Of a stretch of DNA of 64,000 nucleotides, positions 11,701 to 24,002 are shown piece after piece. This DNA comes from Symbiodinium natans. Taxonomy: Eukaryota; Sar; Dinophyceae; Suessiales; Symbiodiniaceae. The notes below the pieces were generated by a model, which was given only the letters and a program-made list of their open reading frames with translations, was not told where the DNA came from and did not search any database. The DNA is taken from assembly GCA_905221605.1 (NCBI GenBank), contig CAJNDS010000091.1, positions 721,283 to 785,282 on the forward strand, given 5' to 3'. The position numbers were made by a program, and so were the translations under genes. The first letter of the stretch is position 1; the number at the start of each line of letters is the position of its first letter.

Positions 11701-14700
11701 TTGGCAGATACGCGGGGCAATTGCAAATACTGTGTTTGTATGACGAGCTTTGGAGATAAGATTGCATGTGCCGGGCTTCCAGACAAGCAGAGGGGGTTGG
11801 GGTGGGCGCAGCCTCGCCACCCCCCAGTTTGCAAATACTCTGCTTGCATGACGGTTTTTGGAGACAAGCTTGTATGCTGACCGCCCCCCCCCCCCCCCCA
11901 TGTGCAAATGCTATGCTTGTATGAGGGGGTTTCGAGATGAGCTTGCATGGCGGGTTTTCAGGCAGGCGGTGGGCTTGGGGCCCCCATTGCGCAAATACTT
12001 GAATACTGTGCTTGCAGCACGGGGTTTCAAGATAAGCTTCTATTCCGATCTCAGTCTGCTGAAAACCCTAAACCCTAAACCCTAAACTTGGGATCTGCCT
12101 CGGCACACTAACAGTCAAATAAAGGGTTTTGTACTAAACATAGCGCAAAATTCCAGCACCAGAAAAGTCTGATCGAGTTTGGACCTGGCTCAGTAGACGA
12201 GATCACACTTTGGGCCTTGGTTTGTGGTCTTTTCTGGTGCTAGTCACTGTGCTCCTGCTGGTGCTTGTTGATGGTGCCATTGCTTCGTTCTGAGCACAAA
12301 AAATAGCACCGGAGAAAGCACAATCATGAGCACAAAAAATAGCACCGGAGAAAGCACAATCATGAGCACAAAAAAAGCACCGGAGAAAGCACAATCGTGA
12401 GCACAAAAAATAGCACCGGAGAAAGCACAATCATGAGCACAAAAAAAGCACGGGAGAAAGCACAATCATGAGCACAAAAAATAGCACCGGAGAAAGCACA
12501 ATCATGAGCACAAAAAGAAGCACCGGAGAAAGCACAATCATGAGCACAAAAAGAAGCACCGGAGAAAGCACAATCGTGAGCACAAAAAATAGCACCGGAG
12601 AAAGCACAATCTTGAGCACAAACAAGAGCACCGGAAAACTTCATCACGCTCATACATCAGGCCTTCAGGTATGATCATGAGCACTCAGAAATGTCCAATC
12701 TCACGGGTGCTTTATTTTTTGGGTGTGTTTGTGCTGACCATTAGTGTGCTCGGGCAAGTCATAACCCTAAACCCTAATTAATTAAACCCTACACCCTAAA
12801 CCCTAAACCCTAAACCCTAAGCCCTAAGCCCTAAGCCCTAAACCCTAAACCCTAAACCCTAAACCTACTGGTCAACCTGGCAACTGATGACATTCGGGGC
12901 GATTGCCGCTGCCGGCATGGACTCGAAGAGCTGCAGCGCAGTCTGCCAGGAGCCGCCCTTCTCGCAGGCACTTATCCTCAGACTGAGAACCCTAAGGGTC
13001 CATGTTAGGGTTTAGGGTTTAGGGTTTAGGGTTTAGGTTTAGGGTTTAGGGATGAGGGTTTAGGGTTTAGGGTTTAGGGTTTAGGGTTTAGGGATGAGGG
13101 TTTAGGGTTTAGGGTTTAGGGTTTAGGGAGTACTTGACCCTTAAAGGGGATAAAGTACCAGCTATAGGGACTTTGGGGCCCAAGTATGGAATGATGATGT
13201 ACGTGGACTCTTAGGGGAAGTTTGCTTTAGGGCTTGGCTTGGGTTGTCTTGGTTTGGTTGCGGGCACTACATAGGGAGTTGCAAGGAGGGTGGCAGGTCG
13301 GACTACGTCAAATCTGGTGCCTAGAACAACTGCTGGGATTTCACTGGTGATGAGATTTTTCGATAGCGCACTGCCGCTGTGAAAAACGCTCCCCCGCCCT
13401 CCAGCCGCAGTGAAACCCACACACTCTGGTCACATTGGCCCTCAAACCTCCTCCCCACATTTCCAAACATCCCAAACTACCAAACGAACAAAGAACTAAA
13501 CCCTAAACCCTAAACCCTAAACCCTAAACCCTAAACCCTAAACCCTAAACCCTAAACCCTAAACCCTAAACCCTAAACCCTAAACCCTAACCGTAAGCCC
13601 GAGACCCCAAAGCCTGCAATTAGACGCTACACAGTAAGCCCCAAGTCCCAGACTCGGACCCTGACTCCTCAACAGCAATTCCCTATAAACTCTACCCACA
13701 CCCCGATTCACCCCTTCAACCTTTGACCCTAAACCAAAAGGGAACCTCGGCCCTCCAAGTGCTGAAAAATAGGAACCCAGGCATACCAGCGCCCTGAAAC
13801 TGCTGCTACATACTTCTGCCCCTTGAACCTCAACCTCAACCCTACTCCTAGCACTCCTTCTTGCGGTTGCCACCACTATCTCCGGGCACCCTGCCGGGTG
13901 TAGGGTTGGGGGTTTTGGGACATAGCGCTGCAAAGCCTAAACCCTCAACCCTGAAGCCTAAGCCCTACACCCCAAACCCACACCCCTCAACCTTGAACCC
14001 AAAACCCTAAACCCTAAGCCCTTCCATGTCTGATGGAAGGAGCGTGGCGCCAAAGGTGACGACGCTGGGGCGGAGCTTGGCGCGCGGCAGCGCCGCGAAC
14101 AGTTCCATGGCGAGCCGCCAATGCCCCGCCTTGGGACTGTTTGTTCGTAGGGAATGGGGGAATGAGGCACATTAAAGGGTACCCTGTAGAATCCTTAAAG
14201 GTACCTTGTTGATCCCTTCCCTCATTCAGCGCTAACCAACAGTAAGCCTTGGGACTAGGCATCATGGGGCTTCTGGTAGGGTTGTAGGGCTCACAGGCTA
14301 GGGCTAGGGCTTATAGAGATTATCGGGCTTGTAAAGTTTATATCGGGCGTTTACAGGGTTTTGGAGGGTTTAAAGGGTTTAGAGCTTGGCGTGTTACTCT
14401 GTGAAGGGGGAGTTTGGGTTTCCTTTTTGCTTGTTTTGGCCCAGGGCCAGAAATATCAAACCTCAAGCCCGAAACCGGTTTAGGGTTTAGGGTTTAGGGT
14501 TTAGGGTTTAGGGTTTAGGGTTTAGGGTTTAGGGTTTAGGGTTTAGGGTTTAGGGTTTAGGGTTTAGGGTTTAGGGTTTAGGGTTTAGGGCCAGCCCCAG
14601 ATATTCCCTTTAGACTTACCATTAACACCCACATATACACAACTGTTTATATGCATACACTGAAAAGTTTACAAACACATCCAAATCCATTTCTTGGAGG

Positions 14701-17700
14701 TCATGGGTCATGATAGCCTAGAACCCCCCAACCCTAAACCCTAAACCCTAATTAACCCTAAACCCTAAACCCTAAATCCTAAACCCTAAACCCCATAAAC
14801 CCTACCTTCAAGTCGATGTTCAGGATTCGGGGGAAAAAAGGGGCTTAGGCCGCCAGCCTTCTCGCAGGCTGTGATGGTGGAGTTGTAACCTGGGCTTGGG
14901 GTTTAGGGTTCAGGGTTTAGCGTTAGGGCGTTGAGAGTCTTAAGGGTTTTTTGGGGGGTTTTAGGGATTCTATAGGGTTTAGGGCTTTAGGGTGTTTAGG
15001 TTTGTTTTTGTTTAGGATGTGTGCTTGGGCTGTTTGTCTTTTTTTTAGGTTTCTTCGGCGTTTTAGGGCTCTTTGGGGTTTAGGGTTCTTCAGGGTTTGA
15101 CGGGTTTTTGCGGGGTCTTTGGGGTTTACAGGGTGTTACTGGGCTTTACAGAGTTTACAGTTTGCAGGCTGAGGGTTGGCAGGCTTAGGCTTTCGCTGGA
15201 GACTCAAGGATACTTTTAAGCAGAGCTATAAGTATCCGAAAACGCTCAAAGCCCTCAAAAGCCTGTAAGCCCGATCACCCTCTGAACCCTATACACCCCT
15301 TAAACCCTACAAAAACCCTATAAACCCTCTAAGCCCTCTAAGCCCTCTAAGCCCTATAAACCCAATAAACCCTACAAGCCCTGAAAAAACCCAAAAAACC
15401 CTAAGCCTCTAAGCCCTCTAATCTCGATGTATGTCCTGCCAGGGAGCTGATCGCATTCGGCGAGAGACTCGTCAGGGGCATGGCGTCAAAGAGGCCGACG
15501 GCGATCTGCCACCTGCCACCTCTTCGCAAACGCTTTCTAGGGCCGTAGGGTCGCGTTGAAGGCAGCTTTTTGGTGGCTTTAGGGTTTAGGGTTTAGGGTT
15601 TAGGGTTTAGGGGGTTAGGTTTAGGGTTTAGCGTGTAGGTTGAAGGGTTTAGGGTCTGGGGACTTTAGGCCTTTCTGGGGAACCGAAGCCCTACTTGGAG
15701 CGTCACCCTACTTAGGGTATGTAGAACCGTAGTGACAAGTACCCATGAACCTTCAAGTACACACTCAGACCCATTGGGCGTGGGGGCTGGCGTTTAGAGG
15801 AGAGGGACACCTAAAGCCTGAAACCCTAGAATGCAACATGGAGATTCTGGAGTGTTTCTCTTTGCTGCTGTCACGTTCTGCGGTTGATGCATCAGATGTA
15901 TCTCCAGATGTCGCGCAGCTGCCCAAGAGCAGATGTCGGGATCCATTTTTGGGGTGCGTTGGCTGTTTGTGGGGGGGGGGGTATAGACTATGGCATAGGT
16001 TTTGACACCTTTCCAAAATCCCTAAACCCTAAACCCCAAACCCTAAACCCTAAATCCGAGCCCCCAAGCCCTGTAGGCTTCAATTGCAACCGGCCTTTCG
16101 CGCATGAGCTCAGGGCGGCATTGTAGCAAACGAGGTCTGGCCGCAGGCCCTCAATTGCGAAAGCTTAAGCCTACATACCCTGAACCCTGTCGGTTTAGGG
16201 TTGAGGGTTCAGGGTTTAGACCCTAACCCTGAACCCTGAACCGTAAACCCTGAACCCTGAACCCTGAACCCTGAACCCTAAACCCTAAACCCTAAACCCC
16301 TGGCCCTTTTGCGCCCCCCCATCCAGTCACAGACATGAACCGCAGTAGCTAGGCTGAAGCCTGCTCCAGTTCCTCTACTACTTGAAGAGTTTAGGGTTTA
16401 GGGTTTAGGGTTTAGGGTTTAGGGTTTAGGGTTTAGGGTTTAGGGTTTAGGGTTTAGGGTTTGGGGTTTGGGGTTTGGGGTTTGGGGTTTAGGGTTCATG
16501 GGTACTTCGACGCAGAGATATAAGCAACCTAAACATGGCTATAACCAGAGTTCTGCTGTGTTACCCTACTTCTAACCCTACTGAGAAGTACCCCGGAATC
16601 TCCAAGCAGGGTCTGGGGTTTAGGGTAGGTTTACAGCCCTAACTCCCTTTTCCCAGACACTCCAGTACCCCTTGATTCAGGAATATTCCGCAAACCATAT
16701 AAGGAACACTCTTACACTTTAAGGCATATCCCTAAACCCTAAACCTAAACCCTAAACCCGAAGACCTAAACCCTTATTTAAGGGGTATTGGAGTCTCGGG
16801 TTGTCCCCTTAAAACCCAGATCCGAAATTCCCAGACCTGGTCCAGGGGAACAGCGTGAGTTCGTTCAACAAAGCACTAAATCTCAGACGAGGGCGTCTAA
16901 GGGAGGTGCCACACAAAAAATAGGGGTTAGGGTGTTGAGTCGAGGGTTTTTAGGGTTTAGGGTTTAGGTTTAGGGTTTAGGGTTTAGGGTTTAGGGTTTA
17001 GGGTTTAGGGTTTAGGGTTTAGGGTTTAGGGTTTAGGGTTTAGGGTTTAGGGTTTAGGGTTTAGGGTTTAGGGTTCATGGTTCAGGGTCTAGGGTTTGGG
17101 GTTTAGCTGGTTTTGGGGGTCCAGCGTGCCCAGGATTGAAATGTGTCAACTGCACACGAACATCAGCTGTTCAAGACCAGTCGAATGCCACCACTGCACA
17201 AAAAGAAACTACAACCCTAAAAATCCTGGAATCCTGAAACCCGAAACCCGAAAACCCTAAACCCTAAACCCCAAACCCCAAACCCTAAACCCTAAAGCAC
17301 CAAAGCTTCAAAAGTGGCAGGCAAGTGTCTGCATCGGACAAGGCGTGGAAAAGAGCCTGAGGTCATGAAAAGTACACAGGGTTGAGGGTTAAGGGCTTGG
17401 GTTTTGGGTTTAGGGTTTAGGGTTTAGGGTTTCGGGTTTAGGGTTCAGGGTTTAGGGTTTAGGGTTTAGAGTTTAGGGTTTAGGGTTCAGGGTTCAGGGT
17501 TTAGGGTTTAGGGTTTGGGGTTTAAGGTTTAGGGTTTGCATTCTTCGGGGTCGACAGGGCTAAGGGTTTGGGGCTGAGGGTGAGGGAGATGAGGAACTAC
17601 GTTCAAGAGGCGAACCCCTCAACCCTACAAGCCTTGACCAACCTCAACTTGGACAGCCATGCAGGCACCAATATCCGAAACGCTACTTTGGTGTTCAAGG

Positions 17701-18625
17701 GTTCAGGAATTGGGGGGGGGCTCCCCCGAAGCCCCAACTCCGTAAACCCTAGATGCTAAACCCTAGAAGCCTGAACCTAAACCCTAAACCCTAAACCCTA
17801 AACCTGTTCCTTCTTATAAGCAGGGCTCAGGGTTAAGAGCCCTAAGCATCCCAAAAGTTATAATAGTCACTCTACTTAGAACCCTACTCATAAGTACCCA
17901 TGAACCTACAAGGGGGCTGAGGGCGCAGGACTCCGAATCGCTTCACACGCCGAGGGGAAAAATGGATCCTGGGCCTAGGGCTTAGGGTTTAGGGTTTCGG
18001 GATTAGGGCTATAGGGTTTAGGGTTTAGGGCTATAGGGCTATAGGGTTTAGGGTTTAGGGTTTAGGGTCTTGGTCTGTCTCTATTCTGCCACTTTCCTTC
18101 TTGCATGTGATGGGCGACGGATCATGAGTATATGAGCAGAAGACGGAGCCCCTAACTAAGACAAGGAAAAATCTGCGTCGTTTGCCGTGCCTTTATCACT
18201 GACATGCGGCAGAAACGAGCGAACGGATTTCGGCTTCGGCATCATCGATGTTGGTCCACCCATCATTGTCTGCGCTCCTACGGGGTCGCTTTGTGCATTG
18301 AGAACATACCGGGGCCTTTTAAATCTTTCTGGTTGCAAAGCTAGCCCACCCTCACCCCCCACAACCCATCTCACCAAACCCCAGGAAAAAACACCGAAAC
18401 CCTGTACCGCTTCCCTAAACCCCAAACCCCAAACCTTAAACCCTAGCCCTAACCCTAGCCCTAAACCCGAAACCCTAGGCCTAAACCCTAGCCCTAAACC
18501 CTAAACCCTAAACCCTAAACCCCAACCCCCAACCCAAAGGCAAGGCGCCAGGGCTTGCGACCACCAGGCGGCGCTGGCGCAAGCGGCGATCCCAGTCGTG
18601 AAGTGGAGGAGGCCAGGCTTGGCTC
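5707..18625 (-). CDS. PPR gene B, 15-exon spliced model with stop codon
   Basis: Pentatricopeptide-repeat protein, expected to bind single-stranded RNA in an organelle. Exons in coding order: 18549-18625, 17330-17356, 16095-16149, 15448-15519, 14858-14889, 14044-14129, 12885-12976, 11311-11360, 9879-9933, 8762-8841, 8570-8626, 7669-7731, 6132-6229, 5969-6013, 5707-5776. They total 959 nt; after two leading phase bases this is 319 codons including the TGA at 5707-5709, with no internal stop. The product shows nine repeats of about 35 residues with recurring cores such as SYNSTITACEK, ISACEKGGSWQTALQLF and ACEKGGQWQLALYYF. Joins were chosen to keep frame and repeat length, and every one uses AG|G. 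Donors are 8 GC, 3 GA and 3 GT. The 5' end is open: candidate earlier exons lie at 19250-19316, 20612-20689 and 21253-21306. The family call is firm; individual boundaries are inference. Confidence 0.78.
6746..6899. mobile_element. MITE, CTACTTGGAGGTTCA family, diverged
   Basis: CTTGGAGGTCCACGGGTACG at the left and TACAGCTTCAAGTAGGG at the right, with an extra internal CACCTTTAAGTAGGG end. It lies in the 1439-bp gene B intron 6230-7668. Confidence 0.5.
8943..9057. mobile_element. MITE, CTACTTGGAGGTTCA family
   Basis: TACTTGGAGGTTCACGGGTA and TTATCAACCTTCAAGTA enclose GTAGGGTAACGATGGTTATAA. It lies in the gene B intron between exons 9879-9933 and 8762-8841. Confidence 0.6.
11495..12050. repeat. 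Degenerate tandem repeat, about 110-bp unit
   Basis: Five to six copies of a unit built from TTTGCAAATACTGTGCTTGT, then ATGACGAGTTTTGGAGATAA, with variable poly-G or poly-C spacers. Open frames across it in both directions are repeat artefacts. It lies wholly in the 1524-bp gene B intron 11361-12884. Confidence 0.7.
12291..12634. repeat. 36-bp tandem repeat, ten copies
   Basis: Unit ATGAGCACAAAAAATAGCAC-CGGAGAAAGCACAATC. Copies vary by 1-3 bases in the A-run, so no single frame persists and the long overlapping ORFs here are not genes. It shares the gene B intron with the 110-bp repeat. Confidence 0.85.
14143..14245. mobile_element. MITE, TTCTTAGTAGGGAATGAGGGA family
   Basis: TTCGTAGGGAATGGGGGAAT and CCCTTCCCTCATTCAGCG with central AAAGGGTACC/GGTACCTT arms. 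It lies near the acceptor end of the gene B intron 14130-14857. Other copies: about 38969-39136, 41188-41285 and 53647-53750. Confidence 0.55.
14858..14889 (-). CDS. 32-nt microexon of PPR gene B
   Basis: Encodes YNSTITACEK between CCCAG|GTTACAAC and GAGAAG|GCTGGCGG. It joins an upstream exon ending in one base (A, completing an AGT serine) and a downstream exon starting in phase 0 with GCGGGGCATTGG, which restores the run ACEKAGHW. It is the second shortest exon in the window. Confidence 0.65.
16950..17073. repeat. Interstitial telomere-type array (TTTAGGG)n
   Basis: About 17 near-perfect units in the opposite orientation to 800-931. Comparable arrays: 8071-8150, 14478-14590, 16387-16465, 20715-20791, 21875-21950, 23212-23285, 27097-27163, 38408-38488, 58841-58960 and 62407-62490. 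Arrays in the two orientations alternate over short distances. Confidence 0.95.
17330..17356 (-). CDS. 27-nt microexon of PPR gene B
   Basis: Nine codons (ALFHALSDA) between CTCAG|GCTC and GCA|GACACTTGCC. Placed between the exons at 18549-18625 and 16095-16149, it gives exactly the canonical 19-residue spacing from repeat tryptophan to the proline-aspartate end. Without it the flanking exons still join in phase but the repeat is nine residues short. It was predicted from the missing length and then found in the sequence. Confidence 0.6.
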
Positions 18626-19249
18626 CTTGACAAAGAGGAAAAGAAAAACAAATACAAATATATATATATATATATATATTTAATATTTAGGGTTTAGGGT
18701 TTAGGGTGTGTATATATATATATCCGCACGTCAGGACTTGAGCGCAGCAATTTGGCAAATGATCCCAGCTGCCTGTGGGTGCTGTGTTCTGGATCTTTGT
18801 GCTGGTTTGGGTGAGCTGCTTTGTGTCGTGATTGTGTTATGGATTGTTGTGTAGATTGTTGGGGGGGGGGTTGTGTTTTGTCGGCATGGAAAGTTTCGGG
18901 GGGAATATTGAGTGTGAGGTGTGGGGTCAGTCTATGCTTGCTCACCCCCGCCCCTAAACTCTAAAATCACAAACGCATTCAACATCCCCTCCAAGCTTCC
19001 TTCAGCCACCCAAAGCTGCCATTCTCCAAAAGCAACCCTCTCCGAAACCCCAAGCCCTAAACCCTAAACCCTAAACCCGAACTAAACCCACCCTAAACCC
19101 ACCCGAAACCCCAAGCCATAAAACCCCTCTACAGGCAACCAAGGCCTTAAACCCCAAACCTTCCTAAACACTAAGCCCTAAACCCTAAACCCTAAACCTT
19201 AAAACCCTAAACCCTAAACCCTAAACCCCAGTACAGGCAGCCAAGGAGC

Positions 19250-19316
19250 TGGGCTCTGACTTCAGAAGATCCAGGAGCTGGCAGACGAGGTCCGCGCGCT
19301 TGGCAGACCGAAGCTC
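19250..19316 (-). CDS. Candidate earlier exon of gene B
   Basis: Encodes 22 residues (ELRSAKRADLVCQLLDLL then KSEP) from AGAG|GAGCTTCGG to CCCA|GCTCCTTGG. The donor has the GCnnCTTGG form shared by many introns here. Joining it to the exon at 18549-18625 completes an AGA codon and keeps frame. The residues fit a divergent PPR helix pair lacking the tryptophan, so family membership is less certain than for later exons. Confidence 0.5.
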
Positions 19317-20611
19317 CTCTCTTTGGGGGGTTTAGGGTTTAGGGGTTTAGGGGTTAAGGGGTTTAGGGGTTTAGGGTTGGGGGTTTAGGGGTTTAGGGTT
19401 GAGGGTTTCGGGTTCCCATAAACCGCAACCCAGAACACTAAAGCCTAAACCCGAGACCCCAAACCCTGAACCCGGAGCTGAGTAAAGCCCAAAACCCAAA
19501 TCACAAACCCCAAGCCCTCCGAAACCCTAAACCCACCAACCCCCTTATAAATCGTAAACAACCATTCTTTCTAAAGCCCCCTAAACCCTAAACCCCAAAC
19601 CCCAAACCCCAAACCCCAAACCCTCACCTCCCTAACCCCTAAACCCCAAACCCCAAACCCTAAACACTGACCCCTAAACCCTAGGCTTTCTTGGGGAAGC
19701 TCGGCGCTTTCGGGGTGCAGAATATTATATTACAGGGTCTTTGAGTTTAGGATTTCGCACGTTTGGGGATGTGGCGTTGTGCGGCTTATTTGTTTTTTGG
19801 GGGTATGAAGTAGCACCCTCCTGTAAGCTCTGATGTTAAGTTTCGACTAGTAAAGTTGGGCCGGAACACTGGGAATTGTTACCAGGAAAGAATTTTGAAA
19901 AGGAGCCCAGGAAAGTGCGAATTGATAGGATCTTGTAGGGTTTTGGGATTACGCTGGAAAAAGTGAACCAAAAAAATCGGTATGGCGCGCTGACAGGTTT
20001 CACAACCTAAGGTGTATTGAAGGTCTTAAGGCCGTTCTCCCAACCGACTTAAACCGGATCCTCCTCCAAACATGTTTTCCAGGGTCTGGCGTTAAGGGTT
20101 AAAACGCCGCCGAGCAAATACATGAACATGTTTGGAAGGATTTCCTGATACGGACTTCACATGGCCACAGTAGCACTGTAGAGTCTTGATTTCAAAATCT
20201 GAACCATCAGCCATAAAACCGAAACCTCAAAACCCCTAAACCCCGAAACCCCCAAATCCCAAAAAGCACTAAACACCCAAACCCCCAACCCCCAGCACAC
20301 AAAACCCAACACCCTAAACCCCAAAGCCCCAAATCCTAAACTCCCCAACACTAGACCCTTAACCCCTAAAACCCCTAAACCTGTAAACCCCTGAGCCCCA
20401 CAACCCTAAACTCCAAAACCCAAAACCCTGCCCCCAAACCCTAAACCCTGAACCGCAAAACCCCCAAACCCCTGAACCCTGAACCCCAAAAAACCCCAAA
20501 CCCCCAAAACCATGCACCCCGGGTGTGGGGTTTAGGGTTTGGGATTTATAAGGTTTAGGGTTTAGGGTTTAGGGTTTAGGGTTTAGGGTTTAGGGTTTAG
20601 GGCCACAACTC

Positions 20612-20689
20612 CTGGAGAACCGGCAGGGATTCCCTGGTGGGCCGCTGCCATGCTTCGAGCTCCTGCCGCAGAACTCGACGCATCGACTC
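20612..20689 (-). CDS. Candidate exon upstream of gene B
   Basis: Twenty-six codons in phase 0 (start ESMRRVLRQELEAW, end RESLPVLQ) between CCCAG|GAGTCG and CTCCAG|GAGTTG. The intron starts and the next candidate exon starts with the same GAG. It is helical and charged, with no recognised motif alone, and it lies between heptamer arrays like the confirmed exons. Confidence 0.42.
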
Positions 20690-21252
20690 CTGGGGAAGCG
20701 TTCGGGGGGAGGAGGGGTTTAGGGTTTAGGGTTTAGGGTTTAGGGTTTAGGGTTTAGGGTTTAGGGTTTAGGGTTTAGGGTTTAGGGTTTAGGGGCGGAG
20801 GGGGGAGGAGACAGGGTAGTTCAGGGTGTAAGGCTTGGGGGTTTTGGGTTCAGGGTTTTGGGATTTAGGGTTTGAAGGTCGACTCCTGGAAACAGATCAA
20901 GTCTCGGGCTTCGGGGGAGTTTAGGGTTTGGGGTTTGGGTTCAGGGTTTAGGGTTTAGGGCTTAGGGTTTAAGGTTTAGGGCTTAGGGCTTAGGGTTTAG
21001 GGTTTAGGGTTTAGGGTTTAGGGCGAGGAGGGTTTAGGATTTTTAGTTTTGGGTTTAGGAAGTAAGGTTTGGGTGGTTCTCTACATGGGTGGTTGGTTTC
21101 ACAAGCCCTTGTCCCTACTCGACAACCTGTGAAGGGTTTAGGCTTTAGGGTCCAGGGTTTAGGGTCTTTGGTGTTTTGGGAAGTACAGCATGTGCGGTTT
21201 ATGGGGTTCATGGGGTTTATCCGTTGTAGAGGGTTCCATGAGTCGGGGTCTC

Positions 21253-21306
21253 CTCAACGTCGTGCGGGCTGCGTGCTGGGCTCAGCTTCAGCAAGCGCTG
21301 AACGGC
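21253..21306 (-). CDS. Candidate exon upstream of gene B
   Basis: Eighteen codons (AVQRLLKLSPARSPHDVE) between GTAG|GCCGTTC and GTTGAG|GAGACC, phase 0 at both ends and joinable to the exon at 20612-20689. There is no recognised domain. The call rests on codon-like composition, AG|G and a GA donor. Confidence 0.35.
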
Positions 21307-23541
21307 CTACTGCTTTGGGTTGAGGGTTTAGGGTTTAGGGTTTAGGGGTATAGGGTTTAGGGTTTAGGGGTTTAGGGCTTAGGATGGTTGAGGGTTGGGG
21401 GTTTTTTAGGATGGTTGAGGGTTGAGTCTTTAGGCGTAAAGCTGGGGGGAGTGGAGGCTTTCGGGTTCTGGGCCGTTGAGTACAGGAAAGCCTCAAACAA
21501 GATTAGGGTTCAGGGTTCAGGGTTCAGGGTTCAGGGTTCAGGGTTTAGGGTTTAGGGTTTAGGGTTTAGGGTTTAGGGTTCGCAGCAAGCACACGCAGTT
21601 CTTCCGAGGTTTGGGGTTCACGCAAGGAAGCTGAGGGTTTTGGGCTCTTCAAGACCTAAACCCTAAAACCCTAAACCCTAAACCCTAAACCCTAAACCCT
21701 AAACCCTAAACCCTAAACCCTAAACAACGACCAAGGGAGAAATGCCATCTGCATCTTGTCTTTGGGCTGTCTGAGTCTGCGTCCGCCTGTGTTGCGTCCT
21801 CCGCTCACTTGCAGCTGCATCTTGCTCGTTCTGAGTCGGGAATCAACAGCATCGGCACCTTACTCCCCTTAACGGTTTAGGGTTTAGGGTTTAGGGTTTA
21901 GGGTTTAGGGTTTAGGGTTTAGGGTTTAGGGTTTAGGGTTTAGGTTTTGGTTTAGGTTTAGGGTTTAGGGTTTAGGGTTTAGGTGTTGATAGGGATTGCA
22001 TCTCCCCAGTTCCCTGCTAAAGTGTGGAGCTGGCCGGGGCTTTTGGGTTCTCCTCCACCTCAGAACCCTAAACCCTAAACCCTAAACCCTAAACCCTAAA
22101 CCCTAAACCCTAAACCCTAAACCCCTGGGTTAAGGGCTAAGGATTCTCATGGGACTCTATCTCGGGCCCCTGAGGTGGTACGCTTGGGTTTGGGGACCCT
22201 TCTGAAAGATCCCTAAGGTGATATAGGGGCCATAGTAGGAGTATATTCATGGAAACCTTAAGGGGTACAAGTTTAGGGTTTAGGGTAGTTTACGGTTTAC
22301 GGACAACCTTGAGGGTGCGAGCCGAAAGCACGAATCCAAGACCACCACGCCCTACCACCAACACCACTGAACCCTGGCCCACAACCCACATTCCCGCAAG
22401 CCCTCAAAAGGGGACCCCTCATTTACCCTCTCCCAATTAGGGTGCCTTACATCAGAACCCTTTAAGGGAGGTACGGAACCATATTCAGGGCCCATGAAAC
22501 TACCCTTAGACCAAGAAACAACCCTCAAGGTGTACGCAGATCAGGAAGGAACAACAACATACTCGCCCCCTCTCAATGAGCACCTAATTATGCCAGCTTA
22601 AAGCCCGCAAGCCTTAACCCCAACCACCCTTCCTCCACCCCCCCAAACCTGAACCCTAACCCTGAGCCCTTATCTATGAAGATGCGCTCCCTGGTGCCCA
22701 TGCTGATGCCTGAGCCGCTCTGTTCGACGTGGCAGCTGGGGCGCTGAAGCTCCGGCGGTGCATGGGTTCGAGCTTGGGGTTCAGGGGCTATAGGGTTTAG
22801 GGTTTAGGTTTTAGGGTTCAGGGTTTGGGTCCCTTTAGGGTGGAGGGTTTAGGGGTTCTGGGTTCATAGGGCTTATAGGGAACACAGAGTTGATAGGGCT
22901 TTTGGTGGGACACACGAGTGGTCTAGGGCTTGCAGGGCTTACAGGGATTACCTCATTCAAAGGTTTCAAGGGTTTAGGGTGTATAAGGTTGAAGTTGACC
23001 CGAACCCTAAACCCTAAACCAGAAAACCTAAATTGTTGAAGGGTTGAAGGAAGCTCTCGATTAAGGTGTTACCCGTGTAAGCTAAAGCAAGCCGAAACCG
23101 CACAGTAAGCGCCAAGCCGCTGAATACAAACATTTCTAGGCTTACATGGCTTACCAAGTTCCCTATTAAGGTCCCTGATTAGGGTCCCTCCTGAAGTCCC
23201 TTGACTTGTTTAGGGTTTAGGGTTTAGGGTTTAGGGTTTAGGGTTTAGGGTTTAGGGTTTAGGGTTTAGGGTTTAGGGTTTGGGGTTTGGGGTTTGGGGT
23301 TTAGGGTTTAGGGTTTAGGGTTTAGGGATAGGTTTTGGGGTTAGGGATAGGGTTTATGGTTTCTGGGCCAACTCTTGCGGCAACGGCCTTGGGCCACTGC
23401 GGAGCGACCGAGCAAGGTAGCAGGTGGTTTCGGGTTTGAGGGTTCAGGTCCACTGGATTTAGGGTTTAGGGTTTGGGGTTTAGGGTTTAGGGTTTGGGGT
23501 TTGGGGTTTAGGGTTTAGGGTTTCGGGTTTCGGGTTCAGGG

Positions 23542-23647
23542 TTGGGATGTTCCCCCTTCTTCTAAGAGTCCTTAAAAAGTAGGTGTTCTGGTACCCCCGA
23601 TTGCAACCCCCTATGAAGGACTGCTCGTATAAGGGTGAGCATCCCAA
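23542..23647. mobile_element. hAT-like MITE, diverged
   Basis: Termini TTGGGATGTTCCCCCTTCTT and GTGAGCATCCCAA. Flanks GTTCAGGG and GTTGAAGG match at 6 of 8. The inner arms are more diverged than in the copies at 39591 and 52522. Confidence 0.65.
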
Positions 23648-24002
23648 GTTGAAGGCTTCTACGTGCGTGGTTGCCTAACTTAAACTTGGTTTAGGGTTTA
23701 GGGTTTCAGGTTTCGGGTTTAGGGGTTGAACCCAAATTTTCGCTTCGGGTGGCAAAGGAGCAACAGGGATCCGCGAAAGGGAATCTGAGCAAGTGCCGCA
23801 GAATAAACCCAAAACCCTAAACCCTAAACCCAAAACCCTTAACCCTAAACCCGAAGCCCTCAAGCCTCAGGCCCAAAAAAAGGGCCACAAACCAAAGCTA
23901 AGTTGTGCCGCTGCATCTTTCCAGAGCTCGCTTTGAAAGGTCCAGCCGCAGCCGGCCCCGGTTGTCTTCCTGCGCCCAAAGCCATCAACTCTCTGAACCC
24001 TG

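Noticed and set aside
12291-12634. CRISPR-like array (regular 36-bp repeats)
   Set aside because: Contiguous tandem units without distinct spacers, in a eukaryotic intron.
12203-12674. Several ORFs with repeating CAFSGAIF or VLSPVLFF residues
   Set aside because: They translate the 36-bp minisatellite. Unit lengths vary by 1-3 bases, so no frame is conserved, and the region lies in a PPR intron.
15448-15550. PPR pseudogene with a frameshift
   Set aside because: Once an acceptor at GAAGAG|GTGGCAGG is used the exon is in frame with both neighbours, so no frameshift is needed.
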